A stretch of 64,000 nucleotides of DNA, taken from Larimichthys crocea. Its lineage: Eukaryota > Chordata > Actinopteri > Sciaenidae. Below the pieces are notes generated by a model. That model saw nothing but the letters and a program-made list of their open reading frames with translations. It searched no databases and was not told the DNA's origin. Positions 13,144 through 25,525 of this stretch are shown here, piece by piece; position 1 is the first letter of the stretch; every line of letters starts with the position of its first letter. The translations under genes were made by a program, and so were the position numbers. Location: contig NC_040022.1 in NCBI RefSeq assembly GCF_000972845.2, positions 12,511,711 to 12,575,710 on the forward strand. Reading direction: 5' to 3'.

Positions 13144-13485
13144 AAAACATAAAGCGAGGCACAGACCCAAGAAGAGAAAGAGAGGCCCTGCCAATCACCT
13201 ACTAGGCTGTGTGTCCCTGTTCAGGGTTTCTCTGCACAATTTGAAAAGCACCAGTTCTCCAGCCAAAGAGTAAAAACACATGATGCAGATCATTGCTTTA
13301 GGCTGACTGATACGAGAGCTGAGCTGGAGCGGGAAGAGAGGGAAGGAGTGAGAGTTGTTCTTGATGGTATATGATTGTAACGCTGTTATCGCACTGACGG
13401 TTTGAGGCAGGTCCAGCTGAGGAGGAGACACGGTAAACAAGCTGAGAGTTTGTAAGCAGAGTCACACACAGAGTGAGAGGCAATA

Positions 13486-13495
13486 GTGTGTGTGT

Positions 13496-13526
<31 letters not shown>
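13486..13526. repeat. (GT)n followed by a 17-base G run
   Basis: About twelve GT units run directly into a G run at 13510-13526. The G run has quadruplex potential. Its length is also a likely place for sequencing error. Confidence 0.97.
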
Positions 13527-13743
13527 TCCTTCATTTCCTGTGAAGGCACGCTAAAGAAATCAGCAATGTGCTGCAAATGTTGCACAAACAACTGCTGGCC
13601 ATATTGGTGATCACAACTGGCAACATTCGATTTGGGCTCGACACTCAACAGATTGAGCTGTGTGAGTCTCTGTGTGCTCACCATCGCACATGTTCTAACT
13701 GTCATACCAGTCATCTGCTCGGAGTGCTCTGCATACACTGGGC

Positions 13744-13770
13744 GCACACACACACACACACACACACACA
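13744..13770. repeat. (CA)n microsatellite
   Basis: About thirteen CA units followed by GAGAG. It lies about 220 bases after the (GT)n tract and is complementary to it, so the segment between could fold into a weak hairpin stem. Confidence 0.97.
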
Positions 13771-13794
13771 GAGAGTGAAATATTGACACAAGCT

Positions 13795-14310
13795 GCTGGA
13801 AGCCTGGTTATTTTGTGCAGCAAAATGCAGGAAAGGCCTCGTCTTTCAATCAAATCTTGGCCTCTCCGGTTCTGTTTTGGTTAATGTCTTGCTGCTTTTT
13901 GAGGGCCTTGAATGCATAACACATGCTTAACGTGTGCACTCATGATAATGCATGCATTAGGCTTGTAGGGGCCGGGGATATGCTGATGTAGGCCTCTGTG
14001 AGATTTAGAGGAAACAGGTCTTCAGCTACGACCTCCAGATTATCAGTTCCTCTATGAATGCCCTGGAGAATATCCCAGCGACCTATAATGACAGACACCA
14101 TGAATTCTGGAGTCAATGAGCCTAACAAATGTTAACAATGCAGCCCCTCTCGCCGTCGCCCCCTTTTCAGCCCCCAACCGCCGGGACCATTGTAGCAATT
14201 AGTATAATGAATGTGGTTTTGCTGGTAGGTAATCACATACTGTATGGCGCAGCCCCCTCTCCCCACATACAGGCGCTCGGCTATGAATGCTTTGGTTTCA
14301 TTACAGTCCT
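13795..14310. other. Strong candidate conserved non-coding element (intron 2)
   Basis: About 500 bases of complex, repeat-free sequence rich in words common in developmental enhancers: ATGATAATGCATGCATTAGG, CTTTCAATCAAATC, CAATTAGTATAATGAATG and GGTAATCACATACTG. It contrasts with the transposon-rich flanks. Conservation is inferred from composition only. An open frame crossing it (14129-14572, plus) is probably incidental. Confidence 0.4.
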
Positions 14311-15199
14311 CCCCTCCAAAAAAATCCACTCACTCCCACTTGCTTTCCCTCTCTCTTTCTCTTCCTCGCAAGCTCGCCTCCTAACTCCTACACCCTTCCT
14401 TTCCGCTCCGTTCAAATCTAAACAAAAGACACATCTGGTCTGTCTCTTACCCCCCTTTTCTCCCCTCTCGCTTTCTTTCTCTTTAACTCCCTCCTTGTTT
14501 CTACTGAGGGTCTTTTTCAACTGTTTCTATCAGCATAAGAGCAGCACTTTGTTGGTGGGAAGAGCTGGGTGAAGGAGCTTTGTTAGAGGGTCAACCACTC
14601 GACTTAAGACTGTCGCTGGAGTCCAATTCGCTGTGAAAGACGACCACTGTATCCCACAACCTCATGTATACAAACTCCTAACCGACTCTATATTAATCTG
14701 ACTTTGTAGAGTTCAAAAAATCGTTTATGCATCCATCATCAGAAAACTGCAGCAGTGGTTCCCGAACCTTTCAGTACCCCACAGCCTGTCAGGTGAAGTA
14801 CTGCTTCATCAACACACCACTTGTATTGTTCCAGATGTGTTCACTGGAATGTATGACCTGGATGTTATTCTTGAAGAGTGGATATTATAATAAAGTTTGG
14901 TTTGATCAACTGTGCCACCAAACTAATTCCTTTAGTGGCAGAGGCTGTTTCAAATATTTATCCATTATTGTTTTAGTTATTTTCACTTTTAAATTAATAC
15001 ATTTTAAACTTTTTAAAAATGTTGTATCCATTATTTATTTTTTTATTTTTTATTTTGTAATTTTTTTAGCTAACTTTTTCAAATCTTACTCATTATTTTT
15101 AGTTGTTTATCTATTAAATTTAGCATTCCTTTACTACTAATCCTAACCACTATTTATCATTACTTTTATTTATACTCTTAGTAGCCTATTTCAAACATT
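14311..15199. other. Intron 2 sequence: CT-rich then AT-rich
   Basis: 14330-14520 is pyrimidine-rich, giving long meaningless frames on both strands. 14754-14800 (AGTGGTTCCCGAACCTTTCAG) resembles a hAT-type terminal sequence, but no second end was seen. 14980-15170 is extremely T-rich. Confidence 0.6.
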
Positions 15200-15521
15200 A
15201 GATTTGGGGTCTTTATTTTCAGAATAAGGCAGACATGGAATATAATATTCATAACTGTGTTTTCATGCATGTATGATCAAGATAAAAAATATTTCTGTTT
15301 TTGGTACATAAGAATTCTCCTTTTATATCTATCTCTATCTATCATATTAAAACACTGTGTTTCTACAGTAGCCCAGAACAGACAAACTAAACACTGACTC
15401 TAGTCAGGGTCTTTAAAGTGTTGTTTCTCTTTACACTAGGAAGGTGAGGGTGATGTGAGGAGATTACAATGCAGTGATCACACCACTAGATGCAACTAAA
15501 TTCTACACACTGGACCTTTAA
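15200..15521 (+). mobile_element. TTAA-type MITE, copy E
   Basis: Carries the shared blocks TATTTTCAGAATAAGGCAGA, ACAGTAGCCCAGAACAGAC, ACACTGACTCTAGTCAGGG and GGAAGGTGAGGGTGATGTG. It ends CTACACACTGGACCTTTAA with TTAA at 15518-15521. The 5' terminus is degraded. A short (ATCT)n expansion replaces part of the centre. Confidence 0.88.
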
Positions 15522-17699
15522 CTATGTAAACTGTACTATTTCAACTATTTCAAAAAAGTGGTTTAAATCCTTATTAGTCACCACAACACATATAATATAT
15601 GGATATACTGTCTTAATTAAATCATAATTTCATTTCTTTCATTACTTTTCTACAGTATTTCCTCTTCTGGCATTTGCAGAAGTATTCCCTGGAGAATGGC
15701 TAAACTACAGGATTTCCTAAACATGTTGCTGGTGAAGCAAACAGTGCAGTGGGCATGTGAACAGTGGAACTTCAACACTGGCTACATCTGTTTAAACTGT
15801 GTCACAAGCAGAACTGGGAACATGTTACTGCTCAAATTTAGAATTATTGATTATCTTCTCAAAAGATAACCCCCTTCATCCGCAGTGCCTAGTCAGAGCC
15901 CTCGGGGAGTCTCCAATCACCACCGAGCTCACCGATACCGTCACACACACACACACACACACAAACCTGCGAGTGTGCAAAGCGAGTTAAAAAAAAAAAG
16001 AAGAAGCTTTTACATCTGTATGTGGCTGACTGTTGTTTGTCCACAGATGTGTCCAAACATTTACATTTTTACACATTATTAGAATCCTCCATCTGTGTTT
16101 GTGCGCCACCTTTAATCCTTCCATCCCCATGATTACAAACTGAACGCACACGGGCCGAATATGAGACTCGCTTCAGGGTTCAATTATAAGAACGTCTATC
16201 TGTCCTTCACAGCAGGGTCACATGGGTCACTATGACTCACAAACTGCTTCACTTTTGCCCCCATGAGCTGTCAAACTACAGCGGACAGTTTCACATCTGG
16301 ACCCAAGGTGCTGTTGAGCAGCAATCTTCTGCCTTTTCTTGCTTGTCTCTCACTTTTTTTAAGCCCCCTTTCTTAACCTTATATCTCTCCTTTTCTCCCT
16401 CGCTTCCCAGACCCATTTCTCTCGATTTCTTCCTCCCTCCCTCCCTCCCTCGGTTTTATATGGAAAAACATTCCTGGTGTTCTACTCGGCTCCAGTGAAA
16501 CCTGGTGCTTATTTTCAGTGCCCTAAATTGATAGCAAATGTGAGGACAGATCCCTCCTCTCGTTCCCTCTTCCCTCCCTCCATTCCTCCACTGCCGCCCC
16601 CACACCACCACCCCCTCACCCCCTCCCAAACCTCCTCCCTTTTTGGCATTAACAGTGAGGATACGTGGAACATTTTTTGTGACCATATTGAACCCTGGGG
16701 TTTTATGTTTTTGAAGGTGTTCCCCTTTTATATTCGACTGCATGTGTTTTTGTTGAATTTCTGGGGAGCGAAAGTCTACAGCCTGAGAGTCTCCTTGAGA
16801 GCGAGGACTGAGTCATAGACTTTTTGTTTTTCAATAAGCCCCCCACTGCACCGTGGAAACCAAACCTGGTTAGCCTCAGCTGTCTTTACCCATAATTCAA
16901 CAATCCCTGTGTGTTTGTTTTCTCTTTTTTGCCTCTCTCTCTCCCCCCTTTCGCTCTCTTTCTCTGACTCTGTAAGTGAAACCCTAACTGCTCCCTTCAT
17001 TTTGATGCAGCCAACTGAGTTCTGCTGGACCAAAATGCCCTCTATTGTTATGGATGTGTGCCGGGGAGAGAAACTGAGCCTTGTGGATCGTCCCTCTGTG
17101 GGTGAAGCTTATAATGGTTTTGATTAGAAAATGGGGGGAAGAAAACCCAGTCAGCTCCTTGTGAAGTCTGTTTTTGTTTCAAAATGCAAACCTTTGGACT
17201 TTTGTGGGTGAAGGTGTAGCCTGTAACTTTCATAAAACCATCTTGTAAACTAAATCTTACAACAATTTTACATTCATGTTTGTTTTCTTTTCTTGCCATG
17301 TATCCAGACAATGCACAAATCAAGCGACTAGCCACATAGAAGGCAGTGTAACACCCAAATTCAGCTGATGTTTTCAATAGTTACCAGTCACACTGAATCA
17401 GCCACATAACTCATGTCCCACTCGTAACTGCAAAATGCTGCAGCTTATTGTCATCAGATTGCAAATATCAGCCAGCGCAGCACATTGAAGAGAACACTAA
17501 CTGCACTCTGTAAAAGCTGGCTTCACTTTTTCACTCTCTCTAATAGACAAATATCCATTCTTGATAAGTTGTCATGCTGGTAATACAGTTTGTAATTCCA
17601 CACAACTAAATAATAAGAAGAAACTAGCTCTGCTCAAGAGTATCTAGTTTAGAGGTAACTCTGTCAGCTTCTGATTCAAGTGAAATTCATGTAAATCAC
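15522..17699. other. Intron 2 sequence, no gene seen
   Basis: Includes a (CA)n near 15942-15963 followed by an A-rich run, and CT-rich tracts at 16380-16455 and 16555-16645. The stretch 16100-16340 (CATGATTACAAACTGAACGC and neighbours) looks complex enough to be a regulatory element. No exon was recognised. Confidence 0.55.
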
Positions 17700-18360
17700 A
17701 CATTAAACTGTGTGGCAGCCTCTGTGGCTGTGAAATGAAGTGCAAAAAATTGTAGTTCCTCAAACGTCCACTTGAGGCTGGCTCCAAAAGTGAGTCAATC
17801 TCCATAAGCCCCCATGTTAAAATGCCACCACTCTGACATCACAGATGCTACATCCATATTTTCTACATTTTATGATTTAAACCTGTAATAACTACAAAAA
17901 ATATTTTGGCCACTTGGGGGCAGCAGAAACAAGCTGTCAAAATAACAATGACATATCAACGATTTCTTGTTGACAAGTTGACAAATTTTTTGGCAACTTA
18001 TACATCAGGCAGTTACAAATGTGTCAAATCTAAGTCCAATATTCACTCTCCTTTAAGCTCTGTTTTTGGTCTCTACCAACTCCTGAGGCAAATATCTGGC
18101 TCTTTAGCTGCTAAATGCTTCATATCGACTAGTCGCTGTTTGGTGCTGAGCGGGTAGTGTACAGTGGGTTTGCTGCCCAGCGAGAGTAAACCAAAACAGT
18201 AAAGTTGTAAACTTGTAAATATAAAAATACTGATTATGGCTTTAAATGGTAGCTGTTAGCACTTGATAAGCTGAGAGTTGTCGTAGTATTTCAGACGTGT
18301 GTTTTGTTTTGGATACTTTCTACCCCTAGCGGTCAAAATTCACTCTGTGCAGCTTTTGGT
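17700..18360 (-). mobile_element. Composite dispersed repeat, partly shared with 56.2-56.7 kb
   Basis: The reverse complement of about 17715-17830 matches 56528-56650 over GGCTTATGGAGATTGACTCA, GGAGCCAGCCTCAAGTGGAC and the CACAGCCACAGAGG end, with scattered mismatches. The rest (TTGGCCACTTGGGGGCAGCA, CTGGCTCTTTAGCTGCTAAA, TACCCCTAGCGGTCAAAATT) has wording common in teleost interspersed repeats. No coding capacity. Boundaries are approximate. Confidence 0.65.
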
Positions 18361-20430
18361 TGCTCCTTGGGCCCGGCATCAGGATGGTGGTAGGTTAGCT
18401 GGTGGTTGTTGAGCTCTGCGCGGATGGAGAGCCAGGCCTGCCTGTTTGTATTGGCCAACTTTCAGCATTCCACATGTCTTTGTGATTTTCAGCTCCCTGA
18501 CCTCAGGAGACCCTCCAAGCTACTGTAAGTTATACTCACACCAGGAGCACAGATGGATCAGGAAGGAACGGTGAAATCCTATTGGTGCTGAGCTGCTTTA
18601 TAAAAGGCACATGTAATGAAAAATACAGGCCACACTGCAGCTGCCACAGCAAATCAGCTTTAACTTGGAAATATGAGGTGATGATTCTTGTAAAAAAATT
18701 TAAATGATGGCCTATGGTATCTTTCTTCTTTTTTAAGACAAGTCAAGAAAAGAGTGCTGTAGTTTGAGGTAAAGGAAATTTCAGCTTTGGAACAGCATAA
18801 AGCCAATACGTGCTTTTGTTATTGCTGATAATATCGATACTACAGTGATCAATATCGCCTGCTTCTTTCTCTTCAACAACATTGTAATGTTTCCACCATA
18901 AAATAACAGATTTGAAATCATTTGATGCTACACTGAAGTCACATACCACCAACTATTTCACTGATTTTGAAACTGGATCAAACTGCTGCCAACTGTAGCT
19001 GCTGTTAGCTGCCTGCACTGTGAGCACAGAGCACCAGGGGAGTGTTAGTCTTTGTTCCACAGGAGTTTTGGATGGGAAGTGGAGCTGGTGCCAAAACAGG
19101 AGCTGGGCAAGCGGGCAATATAACTGGGCTCAGCAGCCTCTATAGACAACATGGCAGAGGCGAAAAGACTGAAGAGGATGTTGACTGAGGAAATTGAGAT
19201 GAGAAAAGAAGAGAGTGAGTAAGCTGCCGGACAAGAGTAAATCTTGGACTGACATTTAGTCGTTGGCGAGAGCTTGGTGAAATAAAAGACAGACAGATGG
19301 CGAGCTGGGCTGACTGCTGTTGGACTAGTCAGTAATATTAGCTGGCTGCTACGTCTTGTGTTATTGACCTTGTTGATGTTTGGCTGTTAGCAAAGTTGTC
19401 AACTTGCTAGTTTCTGATCATAAGTAATGTAATCAGAACAAATACATGTGTACAGCTGTCCATATTTATGACAGAGGGAATACACTCTGAAACTCGGGGA
19501 GCTAAATCACAAAAAGCCCAATTTCTACTTAATGTTGCTTTAATATTACTAAATTATTCAATTCTACAAGCTATCTAAGAAATTAGAATGAATGCCGCTC
19601 AAAATAAGGTCCAACGCTGCAGTTAGCAATGCCTGCACAGTGGAGATAAGAAGATGGAAGCAGTGTTTCGAAATTCCCCATCGGTGCTCCAAGTGGAACA
19701 GTAAGTCAGAGGCAGCAGGCTACTGCGTGTCACACAGTCGATAATGACCCATGTGGGCTGTATCTTTTGCTCTAACGCATTGTTAGCAGGGCTAGTCATG
19801 GGGCTTCCAAAGAAAATGAAATTAGGCGCTAACAAAGTTAGAGGTGCTAATTACAGACTCATGCTAACTGCCTGGTCAGGAGAAGAGAGCCTGATTCCAT
19901 CTCGCTCCAACCGCACCCATATCCGAGTATATCTCTTAATACCCTCTAACTAAATATGACACCCTGTCCAATGCCTGAACACAGCTCATTGACTATACAA
20001 GCAGATTGAGTCACTGTATGTTGGCATAACAGTGTCAGTGTCACCTTGCCCTACTGCTCCACATTCGTCACCTTGATTGCCCTCGCAGGCTGTTTGACAA
20101 CATGACGGAGAACAGCAGCGCGGGCATCGAACTGCGCGCACAAATAAGCCGAGTTTAAGGTGAGAGGAGGCGAGAGGACAGAGATAAAGAGAGAATGTGG
20201 CGAGTTAGGAAATTAAGAGATGGTGCATGTACAAGATTAGGAAGGAGGTGTGGAGGTGATTAGGGTGAGAGGAGGGAGGGAGGGAAGGAGGTGGGGCATT
20301 CGTAGCCAAATTAAAGAACAAGCAGCACCTTGGGGCTGATCTAAACAGGATTTACCTGTCGCTGTCCCAAGGTGACTCGCTTCACTCATTTTACCCAACA
20401 CTGCTGCAGGGCCCAAACTCGTTAATTAAA
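18361..20430. other. Intron 2 sequence, no gene seen
   Basis: 19030-19960 is probably decayed repeat DNA, with many AGCTGTTAGC-like words and a TTAATGTTGCTTTAA end near 19530. 20285-20430 (AGCCAAATTAAAGAACAAGC, CTCGTTAATTAAAG) looks enhancer-like. A purine-rich patch lies at 20255-20295. Confidence 0.5.
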
Positions 20431-20496
20431 GTGTGTGTGTGTGTGTGTGTGTGTGCGTGTATGTGTGTGTGTGTGTGTGTGTGTGCGTGTATGTGC
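20431..20496. repeat. (GT)n microsatellite with repeated GCGTGTAT interruption
   Basis: Two (GT)n arrays, each ending in GCGTGTATGTG, so the 30-base compound unit is itself duplicated. Confidence 0.95.
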
Positions 20497-21729
20497 ATAC
20501 TGACTTAAACCTTCATTTAGTTGTACATAAACAGATATTTTTCATATATTCTCATGTAAACGTTAAATAATACGCTCATAGAGGGGTCTTTGTTACAACA
20601 CAATCACTGCATACTATATCCACTCGCCTCAGGGTCAGGGGGGTTCAGTTTATTCACTCAGTAGAGTAATAAATTATGAAGTATAATAAACTAATCATGA
20701 TGTCATAAATCCTCAAAGCAAAGCAGTAGGGTGACAGGTGGAGAGGTGGTGGAGCAAAGGCAAGAGAGGGGGAACATTCTAGCAAATGTGGTGCCCGCCC
20801 GTGGCTAAACGAGCCACTCTGAATTGACATGTTACGACACAGGCGTCGACATATAAACACACACGGAGCACACACACTCATCAGTGGGTCACGGCTGGAT
20901 GTCACCCTGCAGTTACAACCCTATTATTCCAAAAAAAACAACAACCCAAAAACAATAACTGTCAGCCGCAATCGGCAGAGCTGGGAACGACGCCTGGACC
21001 GGCTCGATGTCCCAGTTCATACCTCTGCAAAAGGAGACCAAAGTGTCTACTACTGACCCCACCACCCGCGCCTCCCTCCCTCACGCAAAAAACACTCCTA
21101 TATCCGCCCTTTGCTCTGGGGATGTGTGTCAGGATGGTTTACACACTAAAAACAAACAGGCGTCCCGTTGCAACAGCAAGAGAAATGGATGTGGGTTTGG
21201 ACGAGGTGGGAGACGAAGGGATGGAATGGAAAGAAAGGGGGTGGGGTGGTGGGGGCAGAGGCAGGATCAGGGTACACATAAGGGAGAGAGAGAGAGCAGG
21301 AGGGAGGGAGAGGGGGAGGGAGGGAGGGGTGGTAGCGCTAGAGCAAGAGAGTGAAAGTTGTCATAAAACGACAATAATAAGAGGCCTCAGTGCCACCCAG
21401 TGACCACATCAAGGCTGCTGTAATGACAGGCTGTGCAGAACACATGTCCGCCTGAGTGAGTGTGTGTGTGTGTGTGTGTGTGTGCGCCCTTCTGTCAGTG
21501 CTAAAAAATGGCTTAGTTAACCGAGTAATATTATTCTCAGCATGGACACATGCACAGTACATCATACATACCGCAAAGCGACACTCGGCAGGCACACACT
21601 GTACACATGCAGCCTTTAATTTAGACTACGCTGTGCTCTCCGCTCGCTCACGTGCTGTAGGTGCACATGTGCTTCACTGGTCACGGCACCAAATCACAAA
21701 TGGACTTTACTTCTACTGTTTGTCTAATA
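20497..21729. other. Intron 2 sequence with a GA-rich tract and (GT)n
   Basis: No exon recognised. 21185-21355 is strongly purine-rich (GGGAGAG and GGGAGG words), and a (GT)n array lies at 21459-21484. Open frames here are driven by this low complexity. Confidence 0.6.
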
Positions 21730-21960
21730 CAGTGCTTCCCAACCTTTTTATGTTCTCTTGTGGCAGGTTATGGCCTCAGTGTGAAGACAGATCTTTCATT
21801 AAAAGAGGTGACAGTGTCTTGAATTTCATAACATAACATCATTTTGGAAAGAAAATATCAGAAATGCTATTTTCTTTGTTATCCTTAATCAGCTCTTGAT
21901 TTTTCTTGGTACTCGTGGTACTCCTTTGGGGGGCCATGAACCCCAGGTTGGGAACCACGA
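21730..21960. mobile_element. hAT-like MITE
   Basis: Starts CAGTGCTTCCCAACCTTTTT and ends CCCAGGTTGGGAACCACGA, whose reverse complement begins with the same GGTTCCCAACCT core. A length of about 231 bases and CAGTG-type ends fit a non-autonomous hAT element. A clean 8-bp target duplication was not seen. Related one-ended fragments occur near 14754, 24343 and 54513. Confidence 0.7.
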
Positions 21961-22029
21961 CTAAAAGCTTTTCACCACTTAGGCCTTTGATACATATTTA
22001 TACTTGTACATGGCATTAACAAAAAGCAA

Positions 22030-22400
22030 TTAAGCACACGAACAGTGGGGGCAGTATCTGAGGATGTGAAGAGTCCCCTCTCCTGCTTCTTCTACCTTGA
22101 TCTTATTATAAAGAATATTGTGACCTCTTTGAGGAAGTCCTCAAGGGTAATATTGGGGTAATATTGAGACGTTGGCCACTGTTTAGCTCCGACCTGCACC
22201 CGAGTGGATATCATTTATAATCCTCTAGGTGCACATATTGTACGCAGCTACCTGTAAACAGTGCTATATGACGAGCCTTAGAGGGCAGATCCTCTTACAA
22301 GATAAAATCACATTAGATTGCTGCTGCAATGATTTATAGGTTGACGGCTGCTCATTTATCAGCCTTGACTGAAGGCGTGGTCTCCTTTTCATAGCAGCAA
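22030..22400. other. Candidate conserved non-coding element
   Basis: Complex sequence between two MITEs, with GGGTAATATTGGGGTAATAT, TATCATTTATAATCC, AAAATCACATTAGATTGC and AATGATTTATAGG. These AT-core words suit homeodomain or POU binding. Composition-based guess only. Confidence 0.35.
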
Positions 22401-22519
22401 ACTGACTGAGTAATGTGGTTCACGCAGCAATATCTATCTAAAGTTGGCTAACATTAGCCACCGTTAGCTACCGATCATTCCAGAACGAGTACAGCTGCAG
22501 CAGCCAAACAAGGCTGATG

Positions 22520-22877
22520 TTAAAGCTGCAGTGTGTGAGAATTTATTTTCAGAATAAGGCAGACATGCAATATAATATTCATAACTATGTTTTCATGCAT
22601 GTATAATCACCTGAAAATAAGAATCTTTCTGTTTTTGTTACATAAGAATTCTCCTTTTATATCTACTGTGGGAGCGGGTCCTCTTTCATGGAGGTCGCCA
22701 TGTTGAAACACTGTGTTTCTACAGTAGCCCAGAACAGACAAACTAAACACTGACTCTAGTCAGGGTTTTTAAAGTGTTGTTTCTCTTTACACCAGGAAGG
22801 TGAGGGTGATGTGAGGAGATTACAATGCAGCGATTAGTCCACTAGATGTAACTAAATCCTACACACTGGACCTTTAA
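22520..22877 (+). mobile_element. TTAA-flanked MITE, copy F (full length, best reference copy)
   Basis: 358 bases with TTAA at both ends (22520-22523 and 22874-22877). The 5' end AAGCTGCAGTGTGTGAGAAT and 3' end CCTACACACTGGACCTT are imperfect inverted repeats; other copies give AGGTCCAGTGTGTAAG as the better terminus. TTAA duplication is typical of piggyBac and Kolobok elements, so a non-autonomous relative of one of these is likely. No transposase remnant. Copies A-E share its internal blocks. Confidence 0.9.
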
Positions 22878-25289
22878 TACTTACAATACAACTTTCTGTT
22901 TGGAACAGAAATGTTATTTATTTAATGTTATTTAAATGTTATTTCTTCTCTCATTTACCACACAGTGCACTATTTTTACTGTCCGCTATTTTGTTTGTGA
23001 ATGTGTGTCGATGTATCCACTTTATTGTGCCCTCAAAATGAAGTGTCCTTGGCATTCTGTCAATGCAATGTTCCACATTTTATAAATGTGAAAATGACTG
23101 TTTGGTGCAAAGAGTCTACACCTGTCAGTGTAGTGTCTAAAATCGTATAATTCCCTGCTCTCGGTGTAAGGACACACAGTGAACAAGGGTTTTTTTACAC
23201 ACAGTCTGACTTTAAAGCAAAGCTGCAGCGCGGCAGGTGTTCTCCGTCACCTCTCAAAGCTAACATCAGCTGTGACATCACTAACTGGGGCGTGGCCAGA
23301 TGTTAAACATGCCCCGCAGTGGTTTTCTACTTGTGATTAACATTTTGCAGCATGAAGTTCGAGCCAATACCTTTTGCATTAGCTAGAATTCACAAACTAG
23401 CCAGGGTGCAGGGGTGGTCTTGAAACGTCAGTCCATGTATGCAGTGGCTGCCTGGCTTTTATGACTTCATCTCCCTGTTTTCATGTGGATGAGGCTAACA
23501 TGCTAATTGAAGCTTAACAGGCCAGATATTGGCCTTCGGGCAGATGTCCTCACATCAAATGTCACAGGCACGTCCCTCACAGCTTGCATGTATGTTCAGG
23601 GCAAGTGGATCAGCTACATAAACAGAAAAAGAAACAGGAGCTTTTAACGGATGAAGCCAAGGAACGGTTGAAATATATTCCAAGGAAAACCCGAGCAGGT
23701 CCAAACTGAAATCAGCAAAGTTTCACCCTCGAGTGTGATAAACAGTGTGTGCAGGACACGGCTGTTTACCAGAGCAGACCTGGACAAAAAGAAAGCCAGA
23801 CAGGCAGCAGTGGAGCGATGGAGGGACCTGAGCCCAGGAGAGAAAATCCTGTTCTTTTTCACAAACACCTTGTAGGAAAAAAAAAACCTGACCACAAAAG
23901 AGGCTCTGTGCTTGAGGCTATTTCAGTTAAGAGTTCTAGCCAGGACACATCCACAGAGAGCACGGCTGAGATGGAAAGAGAGAACGAGAAAAAGGAGCTT
24001 TATTTGGTTAACAACTTCCACGAATCAGTACGGAGGAAGAATGTGTGTAATTTGGCTCTGTTTGTTTTGCATTAGGATATAAAATATGTCGGGATTACTT
24101 CATCACACATCTAAAGCCCGGTGAAAAGGAGATGGGCGAGAGTCTAGAAAGAGGGGAACCACAGTTTTTTTTTTTTTTTTTTTGTAAGTTGGGTTTTGGG
24201 TAACGTATCAAATGTGTCTCACTGAGACGGCAGCTTCAGCACGGGGGGGAGGAAAAAATGTGACAGTGCCAAAAAGACAGCCTCAATAAACATCAATCAA
24301 CTGTCGCTGCAAACTATTTGGCAGAGAGATAAAGATGTAGAGCAGCAGTTCCCAACCTTTTTGTGTCAGATGTACCCGTACAACCCTGCCACATGAGCTC
24401 AAATGCTCTTCCATCAATGTCATCGTTTATTTCAACCATTTATCCATTTCTCTGCCTGTCCTGCACTCAACAACATGTGGTACTCCGCAGTCTTTACCCA
24501 GGGAACTGTAGAAGCCCCCCCCCGGGTGCAAGCATCTCTGGCTGGGAATCCAGGAGCGTATGAATATCTTGACTGAGCTGGAGTCCGTTTTGTGGCTAAA
24601 AGTGATGTTGCTATATTGAATGTGACATCGGCCGTGCAGGGTAAACACTCACAGTATATTCTTAGATGATTTTATGTACACTGGCCCTGGAGTTTGCTCA
24701 TAAAACAGCAGCTCTCTGTGTGTAAGCCATCTTTAGTTTACTGGGATAATCATAGCTCTTATCATAAGGATTTCCCTATGCAGCTGCCAGGATTGTGTAG
24801 TTTGAATCCGAGCCCACGGACAAAAATCTTTCAGTCGATCAGAGGGGTATGCATCAAAAACCTTAGTGTAATCACATTAGCTTGTGTGTTTAAGTCCTGG
24901 TGGAGGAAAAAAACCACCCTGGACGGAGTTGGTGGGGATAATGGGACCATTCCCGATGCTATTCAGTGTGAATAGTATCTCGTTAGGGTCCATTTTACAG
25001 CCAGGCCAGAGGGGAAAGTAAACTCAGATGAAAAGAACAGAAACAACAATAAAAGCAGGCAGAAAAAAAAGAAAGAGAGCAGGGATCAGAGATGCTCTCA
25101 GGGCCAAAACCGCAGATAAAAATCTAACCGCAGAATGAAGGCCAGATTGCTCTAATTCACTGTCATCTCAACTTTTTTTTTTTCTCTCTGCGTGGAGGGA
25201 GAGAGCGGGACGGAAAGCGTGGCAGAGAGAGAGAGAGAGACACCCCCCTATCCTCCCCCCTTCCTCTGCCCCGTCCGCCCACACCCACT
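22878..25289. other. Intron 2 sequence, no gene seen
   Basis: Contains a 19-base T run at 24165-24183, a one-sided hAT-like end at 24343-24365 (GCAGTTCCCAACCTTTTT), and purine-rich DNA at 25050-25235. The 23749-24075 open frame shows no domain. Confidence 0.6.
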
Positions 25290-25460
25290 CCTCTCTTTCC
25301 TCCATCCAGATTTACTGCTCTTAAATTGTTTGCCCTCTGCTTTTAATGGCCATCTCTAGATCATCAGCTCTTAAAATAAACACCGAGGCTTGGATTACCT
25401 TCTCTATCACCATTCCGTTGAAGCGCAGCGCGCTGTGCCTCTCGCTCGGCTCCCCTCTTT
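25290..25460. other. Candidate conserved non-coding element
   Basis: A complex stretch between a C-rich/GA-rich region and a (GT)n array, with GCTCTTAAATTGTTTGCCC, GCTTTTAATGGCCATCTC and GCTCTTAAAATAAACACC. Repeated TTAAA/TTAAT cores suggest regulatory DNA. Unproven. Confidence 0.3.
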
Positions 25461-25479
25461 CTTTCTGTCTTTACGTTAA

Positions 25480-25482
<3 letters not shown>

Positions 25483-25524
<42 letters not shown>
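25483..25524. repeat. (GT)n microsatellite
   Basis: Twenty-one uninterrupted GT units. Confidence 0.98.
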
Positions 25525-25525
<1 letters not shown>

